Made by a program: the position numbers and the translations under genes
The notes under the pieces: model-generated
The model's database searches: none
The model's input: the letters and a program-made list of their open reading frames with translations, nothing else
Told to the model about the DNA's origin: nothing
In this document: positions 36,417-45,739 of the stretch, in pieces
Numbering within the stretch: the stretch's first letter is position 1
How the letters are laid out: each line of letters starts with the position of its first letter
Source: CAVQRB01 sp963715055
Lineage (GTDB): Bacteria; Pseudomonadota; Alphaproteobacteria; Rhodobacterales; Rhodobacteraceae
Direction: 5' to 3'
Length of the DNA: 64,000 nucleotides
NCBI GenBank assembly: GCA_963715055.1
Contig: CAVQRB010000021.1
Span: 54,918 to 118,917, forward strand

Positions 36417-37774
36417 TGTCTGAGCTCATGGACAAGCTGCCGACAGCGGCGCGGGAATATCTGGAAGGGCGCAGGCTCGATGAGGTCGAGTGCATCATTT
36501 CCGACCTGCCGGGCATCGCCCGCGGCAAGGCAATGCCGGCCAGCAAATTCGCCAAGCAGGAGTATTTCCACCTGCCTGACAGCATCTTCTTTCAGACCAT
36601 CACCGGTGACTGGGGCGAGGCTGCGGGCGAGGACGGGTTCATCGAGAAGGACATGATCCTGCGTCCGGACATGTCGACTGCGACGGCGGCCCCCTGGACC
36701 GGCGACTGGACGCTGCAGGTGATCCATGATGCCTATGACCGCGACGGGAATACCGTCCCCTACAGCCCGCGCAACGTGCTCAAGCGCGTCTGCCAGCTTT
36801 ATGCCGACAAGGGCTGGAAACCGGTAGTGGCGCCAGAGATGGAATTCTATCTCGTGGCACGCAACATCAACCCCGCCGACGACATCAAGCCGATGATGGG
36901 ACGCTCAGGCCGCCCCGCGGCCGCGCGGCAGGCCTATTCGATGACAGCCGTCGACGAGTTCGGTCCGGTGATCGACGACATCTACGATTTCGCCGAAGCG
37001 CAGGGCTTCGAGATCGACGGGATCACGCAGGAAGGCGGCGCCGGCCAGCTCGAAATCAACCTGCGGCACGGCAGCCCGGTGAAGCTTGCCGATGAGGTCT
37101 TCTACTTCAAGCGGCTGATCCGCGAGGCGGCCCTGCGGCACGACTGCTTCGCCACCTTCATGGCCAAGCCAATCGCTGATGAGCCGGGGTCTGCCATGCA
37201 TATCCACCACTCGGTGCTTGATATGAAAACCGGGCAGAACATCTTCGCCGGGCCGAACGAGGAAGAAACCGATGCGTTCTTTCATTTCATCGCCGGCATG
37301 CAGAACCACATGGCGGACGCTCTCGCGGTGACGGCGCCTTATGTGAACAGCTACCGCCGCTACGTCAAAGGCAGCGCCGCACCGATCAACCTCGAATGGG
37401 GCCGCGACAACCGCACCACCGGAATCCGCGTGCCGCTGGCAAGCCCTTCCGCGCGACGGGTCGAAAACCGGCTCGCGGGCATGGACTGCAACCCCTATCT
37501 CGCCATCGCCGCAAGCCTTGCCTGCGGCTATCTCGGCCTCGTCGAGGCGAAGGCACCCAAGGATGAGTTCAAGGGCGATGCCTATGACGGTGATGGCGAC
37601 ATCCCGCAGGTGCTGGGCTCGGCGCTTGATCTCTTCGAGGAAGCGACCGCCCTGCATAAAGTCCTCGGGCCGGAATTCGCGCGTGTCTACGGCATCGTGA
37701 AGCGCGCGGAATACGAGGAATTCCTGCATGTGATCTCTCCGTGGGAGCGCGAGCACCTTTTGCTCAACGTCTGA
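36416..37774 (+). CDS. Second glutamine synthetase homologue
   Basis: 452 residues with GS motifs EMEFYLVA, ITQEGGAGQLEINLRHGSP, FMAKPIADEPGSAMHIHHS, and ASPSARRVENRLAGMDCNPY. It differs strongly from the copy at 34390, so the pair probably uses different amines or forms hetero-oligomers rather than being a recent duplication. Middle gene of the cluster, coupled to the amidotransferase. Confidence 0.9.
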   Translation: MSELMDKLPTAAREYLEGRRLDEVECIISDLPGIARGKAMPASKFAKQEYFHLPDSIFFQTITGDWGEAAGEDGFIEKDMILRPDMSTATAAPWTGDWTLQVIHDAYDRDGNTVPYSPRNVLKRVCQLYADKGWKPVVAPEMEFYLVARNINPADDIKPMMGRSGRPAAARQAYSMTAVDEFGPVIDDIYDFAEAQGFEIDGITQEGGAGQLEINLRHGSPVKLADEVFYFKRLIREAALRHDCFATFMAKPIADEPGSAMHIHHSVLDMKTGQNIFAGPNEEETDAFFHFIAGMQNHMADALAVTAPYVNSYRRYVKGSAAPINLEWGRDNRTTGIRVPLASPSARRVENRLAGMDCNPYLAIAASLACGYLGLVEAKAPKDEFKGDAYDGDGDIPQVLGSALDLFEEATALHKVLGPEFARVYGIVKRAEYEEFLHVISPWEREHLLLNV

Positions 37775-37873
37775 AACCGGCGGACGGCTTCGGGTCCGGC
37801 GACCCGCGCGACGCGCCTGACAGGGTCTGGCGCCGAATATTGATCTGGATTGAAAAAAGACGGGGCGTCCGCC

Positions 37874-39178
37874 ATGGATCTGCTTTACGCAAACGACAAG
37901 CCGGGGCAGTACCCGAAAAGCTGGTACGCCGCGACCGCGGAGCCCTTGCCGGCCTGCCCGCCACTTGACGGTGAGATCCGCGCCGATGTCTGCATCGTCG
38001 GCGCAGGCTATACCGGGCTTTCGGCGGCGTTGCATCTGGCGGAAGCGGGCCGCAAGGTGGTGGTGCTGGAGGCGCAGCGGATCGGCTTCGGCGCCTCGGG
38101 CCGCAACGGCGGGCAATTGGGCAGCGGACAGCGGGTCGATCAGATCAAGCTCGAGAAGATGGTCGGCAAGGACAAGGCGAAGGTGCTCTGGCAGCTTGGC
38201 GAGGAGTCCAAGGATCTGGTCAAGGGGATGATCGCGAAACATGGGATCGACTGCCACCTGAAACCGGGCGTGGCCTGGACCGCATCGTCGGAGGCGGATG
38301 TGAAGGATCTGCACCAATATGCGGAGCATTTGCAAAAGGCTTACGGCTACGACCAGATCGAAGCGCTCGATTCCGCGGAGGCAGCCGCGCTCTGCCCCTC
38401 GCCCGACTACAAGGGCGCGGTGCTCGACATGGGGGCGGCACACCTGCATCCGCTGGCCCTGGTCTTCGGCCTTGCCAAAGCAGCGAAGAAGGCAGGCGTG
38501 ACGATCCATGAGATGTCGCGCGTCGAGGCGCTGGAGAACGGCACGCAGGCGCGGGTCAGGACGACACGCGGCAGCGTGCTGGCCGACCACGTTGTCCTGG
38601 GCTGCAACGGCTACCTCTCTGGCTTTGCGCCCGGCGTGACCGCGCGGGTCATGCCGATCAACAATTTCGTCGTGGCGACCGAACCCTTGGGCGCACGCAC
38701 CCGCGAAGTGCTGACACGGGATGTCGCCGTGGCCGACAGCCGTTTCGTGGTAAACTATTTCCGGCTCAGCCATGACGGGCGGCTGCTCTTCGGCGGCGGT
38801 GAGAGCTATGGCTACAGCTTCCCCAAGGATATCGCCGCGACCGTGCGCAAACCGATGAGCGTGGTCTTTCCGCATCTGCGCGACGTGCGCATCGATTATG
38901 CTTGGGGCGGCACGCTCGGCATCACCATGAAACGCTTTCCCTATCTGGCGCGGCTTGCGCCCAATGTGCTCACTGCTTCGGGCTATTCAGGCCACGGTGT
39001 CGGTACCGCAACCCATGCGGGGCAACTCATGGCGCAAGCCATCATCGGGCAAAGCGACGGTTTCGACGTGATGAGCAGCGTTCCCACGCCGGCCTTTCCG
39101 GGCGGGGGCGCTTTGCGTACGCCTCTCTTGATCCTCGCGATGACCTGGTATGCCCTGCGGGACAGGCTGGGCATGTAA
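37874..39178 (+). CDS. FAD-dependent oxidoreductase (gamma-glutamyl-amine oxidase type)
   Basis: 434 residues from the ATG at 37874. N-terminal FAD-binding Rossmann motif VCIVGAGYTGLSAALHLAEA, GFGASGRNGGQLGSGQ, and C-terminal GYSGHGVGTATHAGQLMAQA, the layout of DAO-family PuuB (gamma-glutamylputrescine oxidase). Would oxidise the gamma-glutamylated amine to an aldehyde. An aldehyde dehydrogenase is missing from the window. An earlier in-frame start at 37850 adds eight residues. Confidence 0.9.
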   Translation: MDLLYANDKPGQYPKSWYAATAEPLPACPPLDGEIRADVCIVGAGYTGLSAALHLAEAGRKVVVLEAQRIGFGASGRNGGQLGSGQRVDQIKLEKMVGKDKAKVLWQLGEESKDLVKGMIAKHGIDCHLKPGVAWTASSEADVKDLHQYAEHLQKAYGYDQIEALDSAEAAALCPSPDYKGAVLDMGAAHLHPLALVFGLAKAAKKAGVTIHEMSRVEALENGTQARVRTTRGSVLADHVVLGCNGYLSGFAPGVTARVMPINNFVVATEPLGARTREVLTRDVAVADSRFVVNYFRLSHDGRLLFGGGESYGYSFPKDIAATVRKPMSVVFPHLRDVRIDYAWGGTLGITMKRFPYLARLAPNVLTASGYSGHGVGTATHAGQLMAQAIIGQSDGFDVMSSVPTPAFPGGGALRTPLLILAMTWYALRDRLGM

Positions 39179-39267
39179 TCGCCGGTTGAGGCGTCACGAA
39201 AGAGTCACTTTGCCTTTGGGGTGCGTTCATTTAGAATTTCCGAAAATCGAATTAGGGAATTCTGAAT

Positions 39268-40455
39268 ATGACACTTCCAGACATGCACCGCGCAGAGCCC
39301 ATTCCCGACGCGGCCCGTGCGGAGATCGACCGGCTCCTCGCCTCCGGTGATCTCTTTCGCTATACCTCGGAAGACTTGCCGGTCGCGCTTCTGGAAGCGG
39401 AATTCGCGCAGATGATGGGCAGCAAGTATGCCTTGGCCGTGTCCTCCTGTTCCGCCGCACTTTTCCTCTCGCTCAAGGCGCTCGGGCTGCCGCGGGACGC
39501 GCGCGTGCTGATCCCGGGCTTCACCTTCGCAGCGGTACCATCGTCGGTGGTGCATGCGGACTGCGTGCCCGTGCTCTGCGAGGTCGGCGAGAACTATCGC
39601 ATCGAATTAGGGGATTTCGAGACACGGCTGGGCGACGACATCAGCGCTGTCATCATCAGCCACATGCGGGGCCATACTTCCGACATGGATGCGATCATGG
39701 CGCTTTGCGACCGGGCCGGCATTCCGGTGATCGAGGACGCGGCCCATTCGCTGGGAACAACGTGGCATGGTCGCAAGATCGGCACCATCGGCCGGGTCGG
39801 TTGCTTTTCCTTCCAGTCCTACAAGATGGTGAACGCCGGCGAAGGCGGGATCCTGATCACCGACGATGCCGATCTCATGGCCCGTGCCGTGATCATGTCC
39901 GGCGCTTATGAGCACAATTGGCAGAAACATCCGGTGCTGCTCGACGCCTTCGCGCGCTGGCAGAACCGGTTGCCGCTCTACAACCTTCGTCTGAACAACC
40001 TCTCGGCGGCTCTGATCCGCCCGCAATTGCCGGAACTGCCCCGACGGGTGCGCGACGGGCGACGCAACCATGATCGTGTGGCCGCACGGCTCGACCGCTC
40101 GCCATTCATATCCGTACCCTCTCCCCTGCCGGGTGAAGAACGCGCGCCGGACAGCATCCAGTTCAATCTGGTGGGTCTGAGCGAGGGCTCCGTCGACGAA
40201 TTCGTTCGATGCGCGGGCGATCATGGTGTCAAGGTGCAGGTCTTCGGTCGCAGCAAGGACAATGCGCGCGCCTTCTGGAACTGGCGGTTTCTCGAAGAGG
40301 TGCCGGACCTGCCGCAAACGCGGGCCATGCTGATGTCTGCCTGCGACGTGCGCTTGCCAGTGCAGTTGAAGGAAGAAGACCTGGATGCGATCTGCGAGGT
40401 TCTGGAGACGGCGATCGATGCAGCGACGCGCCACAATGCGCCCGCCGTCGCCTGA
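39268..40455 (+). CDS. DegT/DnrJ/EryC1/StrS-family aminotransferase
   Basis: 395 residues. PLP-dependent enzyme; the lysine is in SFQSYKMVNAGEGG and substrate-pocket motifs IPGFTFAAVPSSVVHADC and VIEDAAHSLGTTWHGRKIG precede it. Members transaminate sugar-nucleotide ketones or act in amino-sugar and antibiotic pathways. No sugar or polysaccharide genes are near, so the role here is unclear; it may act with the preceding amine genes. An inverted repeat (AGAATTTCC ... GGGAATTCT) sits just before the start. Confidence 0.88.
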   Translation: MTLPDMHRAEPIPDAARAEIDRLLASGDLFRYTSEDLPVALLEAEFAQMMGSKYALAVSSCSAALFLSLKALGLPRDARVLIPGFTFAAVPSSVVHADCVPVLCEVGENYRIELGDFETRLGDDISAVIISHMRGHTSDMDAIMALCDRAGIPVIEDAAHSLGTTWHGRKIGTIGRVGCFSFQSYKMVNAGEGGILITDDADLMARAVIMSGAYEHNWQKHPVLLDAFARWQNRLPLYNLRLNNLSAALIRPQLPELPRRVRDGRRNHDRVAARLDRSPFISVPSPLPGEERAPDSIQFNLVGLSEGSVDEFVRCAGDHGVKVQVFGRSKDNARAFWNWRFLEEVPDLPQTRAMLMSACDVRLPVQLKEEDLDAICEVLETAIDAATRHNAPAVA

Positions 40456-40458
40456 AGC

Positions 40459-41025
40459 CTACTTCAGCTTGGAGAGTTTCGCCTGAAGCTCAGCAAGCTG
40501 TTTCTTGATGGCGTCGAGGTCCTCGGCGTCATCGGCCCTCTCCTCCGGCTTGCCTTCGCCATCCTGGGCGTTCCAGACACCAGTACCAGCCAAGCCACCC
40601 GTCATTGCCTTCATGAAGGCTTTCTGCTGCGCCTGCATGATCTCGAATCCCGGCATCTTCGCCATCGGGTTCATCGCATTCATCTTTTCGAGCATCTGCG
40701 ACTGGCCGTTGCGCAGCATCTCGAAAGAGGCTTGCAGGAACTGCGGCACCACGCTGGCACCCGGCGTCATGTAGCTGCGCACGAGGTCATTGAGCACATC
40801 CACCGGCAGCACGCTTTCTCCGCGGCTCTCATGTTCTGCAATGATTTGAAGCAGATACTGGCGGGTCAGGTCGTCGCCCGACTTGAGGTCCACGATCTGG
40901 ACCTCGCGGCCTTCGCGGATGAAACCGGCGATATCCTCGAGGGTGACGTAGTCGCTGGTTTCGGTGTTGTAGAGCCTGCGACTCGCGTAGCGCTTGATCA
41001 GCAATGTGTTTTCTTTGTCAGCCAC
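40459..41025 (-). CDS. phaR: Polyhydroxyalkanoate synthesis repressor PhaR
   Basis: 188 residues. N-terminal PHB/PHA-binding DNA-interacting region: IKRYASRRLYNTETSDYVTL and REVQIVDLKSGDDLTRQYLL; C-terminal acidic, helical tail. PhaR binds nascent PHA granules and its DNA sites, releasing the phasin and its own promoter when polymer appears. A PhaR-type site (41049-41059) lies 24 bases upstream of its own start, so it is likely self-regulated. Same strand order phaC-phaP-phaR, each transcribed towards it. Confidence 0.95.
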   Translation of the reverse strand: MADKENTLLIKRYASRRLYNTETSDYVTLEDIAGFIREGREVQIVDLKSGDDLTRQYLLQIIAEHESRGESVLPVDVLNDLVRSYMTPGASVVPQFLQASFEMLRNGQSQMLEKMNAMNPMAKMPGFEIMQAQQKAFMKAMTGGLAGTGVWNAQDGEGKPEERADDAEDLDAIKKQLAELQAKLSKLK

Positions 41026-41048
41026 TGGAAGTCTCCCTCAGATACGCG

Positions 41049-41059
41049 CTGCATTGCAG
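41049..41059. promoter_or_regulatory. PhaR operator upstream of phaR
   Basis: CTGCATTGCAG, a perfect CTGC-N3-GCAG palindrome matching the PhaR box described in Rhodobacter, 24 bases before the phaR start codon. Confidence 0.8.
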
Positions 41060-41076
41060 CTTAGGACACTGATCTG

Positions 41077-41110
41077 CAAAAAGAAAGGGCGGGCTTTTTC
41101 AAGCCCGCCC
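41077..41110 (-). terminator. Rho-independent terminator of phaP
   Basis: On the minus strand a perfect 10-bp stem (GGGCGGGCTT / AAGCCCGCCC) with a 4-base loop, then TTTCTTTTT, about 50 bases past the phaP stop and upstream of phaR. Confidence 0.9.
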
Positions 41111-41159
41111 ACCAGTTTTGCGCCTATCAGGGAGGAGTTGGCGCAAATCCTGTTCCGAT

Positions 41160-41606
41160 TTACTTGACTGTGGCGGCTTTCTTCACAGCGGCAGTCGCGT
41201 CGTTGGTGGCTTTCTTGACAGCAGCAGTTGCGTCTTCGCTCATGTCCTTGCCGGCAGCCATCATCAACTCGACGGTGTCCATCTGAGCTTTTTTCGCGAC
41301 TTCGGCGAAAGCGGCCATGTGCTCTGCAGCAGCTTCGGAATAGGCGGAAGCAAAGTCAGTCATCGCTTTTGCGTAGTCTGCGGGCTCTGCCTTGGCTTTC
41401 GACATCTCGGCCAGTTTGGCCAGCGTGTCTTGTGCCCATTTGCTGGAGATCGTGGTGGATTTCTCGGCGGCGGACAGGGCCACGGCAGAGAGCTTCTCGT
41501 TCAGCGTCGCGGTTGTCTTGAACGCGTCTTCCATTGCGGCGGTATCAACCGGGAAAGCGCCCATGATGTCTTTGAACATTGCGGTCATATCGGGGGTCTT
41601 GGTCAT
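41160..41606 (-). CDS. phaP: Phasin (PHA granule-associated protein)
   Basis: 148 residues, helical and Ala/Lys-rich: PDMTAMFKDIMGAFPVDTA, AALSAAEKSTTISSKWAQDT, ending in K-A repeats AAVKKATNDATAAVKKAATVK-like (a histone-H1-like basic tail). Coats PHA granules and limits their size. Two PhaR sites lie upstream at 41672-41682 and 41699-41709. Complete, no cysteines. Confidence 0.93.
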   Translation of the reverse strand: MTKTPDMTAMFKDIMGAFPVDTAAMEDAFKTTATLNEKLSAVALSAAEKSTTISSKWAQDTLAKLAEMSKAKAEPADYAKAMTDFASAYSEAAAEHMAAFAEVAKKAQMDTVELMMAAGKDMSEDATAAVKKATNDATAAVKKAATVK

Positions 41607-41671
41607 GTCTAAATCCTTTCAGCGCCTTGCGGGATCATCCCGTTTGTTTGCGTCTGAACAATATATACATG

Positions 41672-41682
41672 CTGCACCGCAG
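41672..41682. promoter_or_regulatory. PhaR operator 1 upstream of phaP
   Basis: CTGCACCGCAG, a CTGC-N3-GCAG site about 66 bases upstream of the phaP start, close to one of two spacings described in Rhodobacter. Confidence 0.85.
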
Positions 41683-41698
41683 CAATTCAAGTATTATT

Positions 41699-41709
41699 CT
41701 GCACTGCAG
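41699..41709. promoter_or_regulatory. PhaR operator 2 upstream of phaP
   Basis: CTGCACTGCAG, the second perfect site, centred 27 bases (about two and a half helical turns) from the first; a third, imperfect copy (CTGCAGCGCGG) starts at 41722. Confidence 0.85.
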
Positions 41710-41746
41710 CATAGATTTTTGCTGCAGCGCGGAATACCATTGGAAA

Positions 41747-43552
41747 TCAGCTTATTGCCTTGATTGCGACATAGGTCCCCGGCGCATCACAGAGCACTGA
41801 ATGAGCGGAATCACCCGGATGTCTCGCAGGAACGTGCTTGCCGGAGCGGCTTTTCAGCCAGGTCTCCCAGCGTGGCCACCAGGAGCCTTCGTGAAACTCC
41901 GCCTGTGCCAGCCAGTCCTTGTGGTCGAGCGTCATATCCGGGTTGGTATAGTGTCCGTATTTGTTGCGGTTCGGTGGATTGACGATCCCTGCGATATGAC
42001 CGGACTGCGTCATGATGAAGGTCTTGTCTTTCGACCCCATCTGCTGGACGCCGCGGTAGCTGTCCTTCCAGGCGGCGATGTGATCGGTTTCGCAGGCGAT
42101 GGCACAGAGCGGCACATCGACCTCGGACAGGAGCAGACGGTGGCCCATCAGTTCGAACCCGCCATCCGCCAACTCGTTGCGCTGGCAGAGGCCCCGCAGG
42201 TACTGCGTGGCCATTTTCGCGGGCAGGTTCGCGCCGTCGCCGTTCCAGTAGAGCAGGTCGAAAGCGGGCGGCGTCTCGCCCATCATGTAGCTCTTGATCG
42301 CCGGCGTGTAGATCAGGTCGTTTGAGCGCAGGAAGGAAAACGTGCGTGCCATGATCATGGACTGCAACATACCCTTGACCGCCACCTCCTTCTCGATCCC
42401 GTCGATGAAGTCATCGGTAAGGAAGGGCGTGAATTCGCCCTGATCCGAGAAATCCGTGAGCGCCGTGAAGAAGGTCGCGGACTTGATGGACTTGTCGCCC
42501 TTTTGCTTGAGCAGTGACAGGGTCAGCGCGAGCGTGGTACCGGCGATGCAGTAGCCGACCGCATTGACCTGTTTCTCGCCGGTGATGTCCTTGATCTCGC
42601 GCAGCGCCGCGAGATAGCCGTCGACGATGTAGTCTTCCATGCCCACGTCGCGATAGGTGGCATCCGGGTTGATCCAGGAGACGACGAAGACGGTGTAGCC
42701 CTGGTCGACGATCCATTTGACCAGCGAGTTCTGGGCCTTGAGATCGAGGATGTAGAATTTGTTGATCCAGGGCGGATAGATCACCAGCGGCACCTTGTGT
42801 ACCTGGTCGGTACTCGGCGCGTATTGGATCAGCTCCATCATGCGGTTGCGGAATACCACCTTTCCGGGCGTCGTGGCGATGTTGCGGCCAAGCTCGAAGG
42901 CGGTTTCATCAGCGAGTTTGACGACGAGTTCGCCCTTGTTGGCTTCCAGATCGCGGATCAGGTTCTCCAGACCGTCCACAAGGCTCTGCCCCTCGGTCTT
43001 GATGGCCTTTTCCAGCGCATCGGGGTTGGTCGCGAGAAAGTTCGTGGGCGACATCATGTCGATGATCTGCCGCGCGAAGTAATTCAGCCGGTTCTTTTCC
43101 GTCGGATCGAGATCGGTGACATCCGCCACCGCCTGTGCAAGCGCCTGCGCGTTGATCAGATATTGCTGCTTGATGAAATTGAAATAGGGATGCGTGTCCC
43201 AGAGCGGGTTGGTGAAGCGCCGGTCGCTTGGCCCCTTGTCCTCGGGTGCCGCCAGCTTGCCCTTGGCGAGGGTGTGCTGTGCCTGAACGAAGTGCTTCAT
43301 CGTATCGGTCCAATAGGCCATCTGATGCTCGAGAAGCTTCGCGGGGTTGTGCATCGCTTCCGCCCAATAGGCCTGCGCGGCGCGTCCGAAGAGGTCATGG
43401 CTGGGAGAGTCAAGCGACGGCTCATGGGTCTGCCGGTTTGTAAGAACCTTCTGCAAACGTGTCGAAAGTTCCTCAATCTTGCGCATGTTCTCGGTCATGC
43501 GTTCCAAAGTTTCACCCGAGGGGGCCACTTCATTGTCGCTTTTTGTTGTCAT
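41747..43552 (-). CDS. phaC: Class I poly(3-hydroxyalkanoate) synthase
   Basis: About 601 residues from the ATG at 43552. Polymerises hydroxyacyl-CoA to PHA. The catalytic triad is Cys in NAVGYCIAGTTLAL, Asp in CETDHIAAW, and His in TQSGHIAGIVNPP. The N-terminal third is the class-I-specific region. The start at 43552 is preferred because GAGGG lies nine bases before it and MTTKSDNEV begins the conserved protein. Divergent from phaZ, with phaP 140 bases downstream in the same direction. Confidence 0.97.
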   Translation of the reverse strand: MTTKSDNEVAPSGETLERMTENMRKIEELSTRLQKVLTNRQTHEPSLDSPSHDLFGRAAQAYWAEAMHNPAKLLEHQMAYWTDTMKHFVQAQHTLAKGKLAAPEDKGPSDRRFTNPLWDTHPYFNFIKQQYLINAQALAQAVADVTDLDPTEKNRLNYFARQIIDMMSPTNFLATNPDALEKAIKTEGQSLVDGLENLIRDLEANKGELVVKLADETAFELGRNIATTPGKVVFRNRMMELIQYAPSTDQVHKVPLVIYPPWINKFYILDLKAQNSLVKWIVDQGYTVFVVSWINPDATYRDVGMEDYIVDGYLAALREIKDITGEKQVNAVGYCIAGTTLALTLSLLKQKGDKSIKSATFFTALTDFSDQGEFTPFLTDDFIDGIEKEVAVKGMLQSMIMARTFSFLRSNDLIYTPAIKSYMMGETPPAFDLLYWNGDGANLPAKMATQYLRGLCQRNELADGGFELMGHRLLLSEVDVPLCAIACETDHIAAWKDSYRGVQQMGSKDKTFIMTQSGHIAGIVNPPNRNKYGHYTNPDMTLDHKDWLAQAEFHEGSWWPRWETWLKSRSGKHVPARHPGDSAHSVLCDAPGTYVAIKAIS

Positions 43553-43661
43553 ATTAACTATTCCCTCGTATGTTTGCAGTTGCAGCATGACGTCGTTGGC
43601 TTTCAGGGGGCGAATCGACTTTCTGTTCCGGTAACACCGGTTGAATAACTAGGAGACCCCT

Positions 43662-44939
43662 ATGCGCTATATGGTTACATACGACCTCATGGAGACCATC
43701 CGAAACACGAACCAGTGGCTCGGGGCCACTGCGTCAGCTATCGGATCTTATCCTGCATTTGCAATGATTCCAAACCCGGCCTTCGCATGGATGACTGCTT
43801 GGGGCGACGTAACGGAACGTACTTTCGAGCGAATGGTCGTGAAGCCCGACTGGAACATCCCTCCTGTGGCAACGACTGACGGTCAGGATCATGTGGTATC
43901 CACCAAGATTGTGGTGAAGCGCCCGTTTGGCGACCTGTTGCACTTTGTGGTCCCCGGACGCAAGACACCCGCGCGAAAGGTTCTGCTGGTGGCACCGATG
44001 TCCGGGCACTACGCAACCCTCCTGCGGTCTACTGTGATCAGCCTGCTTCCCGATGCCGATATCTATATTACCGACTGGCACAACGCTCGGGACATTCCTG
44101 TAAGCGCGGGCAAGTTCGACATTGAGGATTACACGCTTTACCTCGTCGACTTCATGCGCGAGATGGGTCCAGATACCCATGTGATCGCGGTCTGCCAACC
44201 CGCTCCCCTGACCCTTGCCGCCACCGCCTACCTTGCCGAGGAAGACCCGAATGCGCAACCGCGCAGCCTCACGCTGATCGGCGGCCCGATCGACCCGGAT
44301 GCGACCCCAACCGACGTGACCGATTTCGGTCGTCGCGTGACAATGGGGCAGCTTGAGGAATTGATGATCCAGCGCGTCGGCTTCAAATATCAGGGCGTTG
44401 GGCGGCTCGTCTACCCGGGGCTTTTGCAGCTGAGTTCCTTCATCTCGATGAACGCGGAAAAGCACTTCAACGCCTTCAGCAACCAGATCACCCGCGTCGC
44501 GCAGAAGAAAGCAGCCGAGCACGACAAGCACAACAGGTTTTACGACGAATATCTCGCTGTCATGGATATGCCTGCGGAGTTCTACCTCTCGACGGTAGAG
44601 CGCATCTTCAAGAATGGCGAGATCGCCAAGAACCAGTTCGTGGTTGCGGGCAAGAAGGTCGACATCGGCAAGATCACCACCGTCGCGGTGAAGACTGTCG
44701 AAGGGTCCAAGGATGACATTTCCGCGCCCGGCCAGTGTATCGCCGCTCTTGCGCTATGCACCGGTCTGCCCGATGCCAAGAAGGCCAGCCACGTTGAAGA
44801 AGGTGCCGGTCACTATGGAATCTTTGCCGGCAAGAGCTGGCGCAAGAACATCCGGCCGCTCGTGCTGCGTTTCATCGACGCGAATGGTGATACGCCGCAG
44901 GATGGCAAAAGCCCCGCCAACAAGAACGCCGCCGCCTGA
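43662..44939 (+). CDS. phaZ: Intracellular PHA depolymerase
   Basis: 425 residues. Mobilises stored PHA granules. The catalytic cysteine lies in HVIAVCQPAPLTLAATAY; the PHB-depolymerase C-terminal region includes DKHNRFYDEYLAVMDMPAEF and GAGHYGIFAGKSWR (the catalytic His). The ATG follows AGGAGA. It diverges from phaC across about 110 bases that must contain both promoters; part of that gap has an imperfect PhaR-like element. Confidence 0.95.
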   Translation: MRYMVTYDLMETIRNTNQWLGATASAIGSYPAFAMIPNPAFAWMTAWGDVTERTFERMVVKPDWNIPPVATTDGQDHVVSTKIVVKRPFGDLLHFVVPGRKTPARKVLLVAPMSGHYATLLRSTVISLLPDADIYITDWHNARDIPVSAGKFDIEDYTLYLVDFMREMGPDTHVIAVCQPAPLTLAATAYLAEEDPNAQPRSLTLIGGPIDPDATPTDVTDFGRRVTMGQLEELMIQRVGFKYQGVGRLVYPGLLQLSSFISMNAEKHFNAFSNQITRVAQKKAAEHDKHNRFYDEYLAVMDMPAEFYLSTVERIFKNGEIAKNQFVVAGKKVDIGKITTVAVKTVEGSKDDISAPGQCIAALALCTGLPDAKKASHVEEGAGHYGIFAGKSWRKNIRPLVLRFIDANGDTPQDGKSPANKNAAA

Positions 44940-44951
44940 GGCATCACGGCC

Positions 44952-45662
44952 TCAGCGCAGCACATAGGGTTTCGCCATCCATCGACGCAGCGCCCGCGTG
45001 GTATCATCCGGTTGCTCTAGCGTGGGCAAGTGTCCCGCCTCCTCGACGATGCAGAGATCGGCCCCGGGGATAAGCTCCGCCATGAATTCATGGCGCCTGA
45101 CCGGGCAAAGCGCGTCATGCCTGCCGCAGAGCACGAGAGTCGGCACCCTGATCTTGCACAATGTGCCTTGCTGATCCGACCGCCGCTGCAAGGCCCGCGA
45201 CTGGCGCACGAAGACATCCGGCCCCAAGGCCTCGGCCATGTCCATGACGAGGTCCAACACCGGTTTCTGGTTGGGCCCTGGTGCGAGGTAGTTCGGTTTC
45301 ATTTCCTCGCGCATCACCTCGAGCATCCGACCGCTTCTCGCCGCGACGATCTGGGGTTCGCGCGCGGCGGCGACTTGCGGCGTCTCGGCCAGTGGGTTCG
45401 TATCCATCAAAGCGATCCGGGTGACGCGGTCGGGCGCCCGGCGCAAGACCTCCATCGCGACGATCCCACCCATGCTCAGCCCAGCGAGCGCAAAGCGCCG
45501 CGGCAGCAGGTCGAGCAGACCGGAAGCGATTTCCTCGATCCTTTCGCCTTGCGTTATTGGTGCCACCATAACGGCGGTATCGGCGGAAAGCTCCGCGATC
45601 TGCGGCCCGAAAAGCCGCGCGTCACACATCATGCCGGGGAGCAGAACGAGCGGTTCGGCCAT
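44952..45662 (-). CDS. Alpha/beta-fold hydrolase
   Basis: 236 residues with nucleophile serine in LAGLSMGGIVAMEVL, catalytic Asp in LVLCGRHDALCP and His in EEAGHLPTLEQPD. Broad esterase or acyl-hydrolase family; substrate unknown. It could act on PHA oligomers or CoA esters given the phaZ neighbour, but this is only positional. Converges with phaZ. Confidence 0.88.
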   Translation of the reverse strand: MAEPLVLLPGMMCDARLFGPQIAELSADTAVMVAPITQGERIEEIASGLLDLLPRRFALAGLSMGGIVAMEVLRRAPDRVTRIALMDTNPLAETPQVAAAREPQIVAARSGRMLEVMREEMKPNYLAPGPNQKPVLDLVMDMAEALGPDVFVRQSRALQRRSDQQGTLCKIRVPTLVLCGRHDALCPVRRHEFMAELIPGADLCIVEEAGHLPTLEQPDDTTRALRRWMAKPYVLR

Positions 45663-45739
45663 AGGTCCTCTCAGTCAATTACGGCTTGCGGCACCGCGCG
45701 CGCCCGGCCTGCCCATGATGCTTTGCGAATCATCGAACC

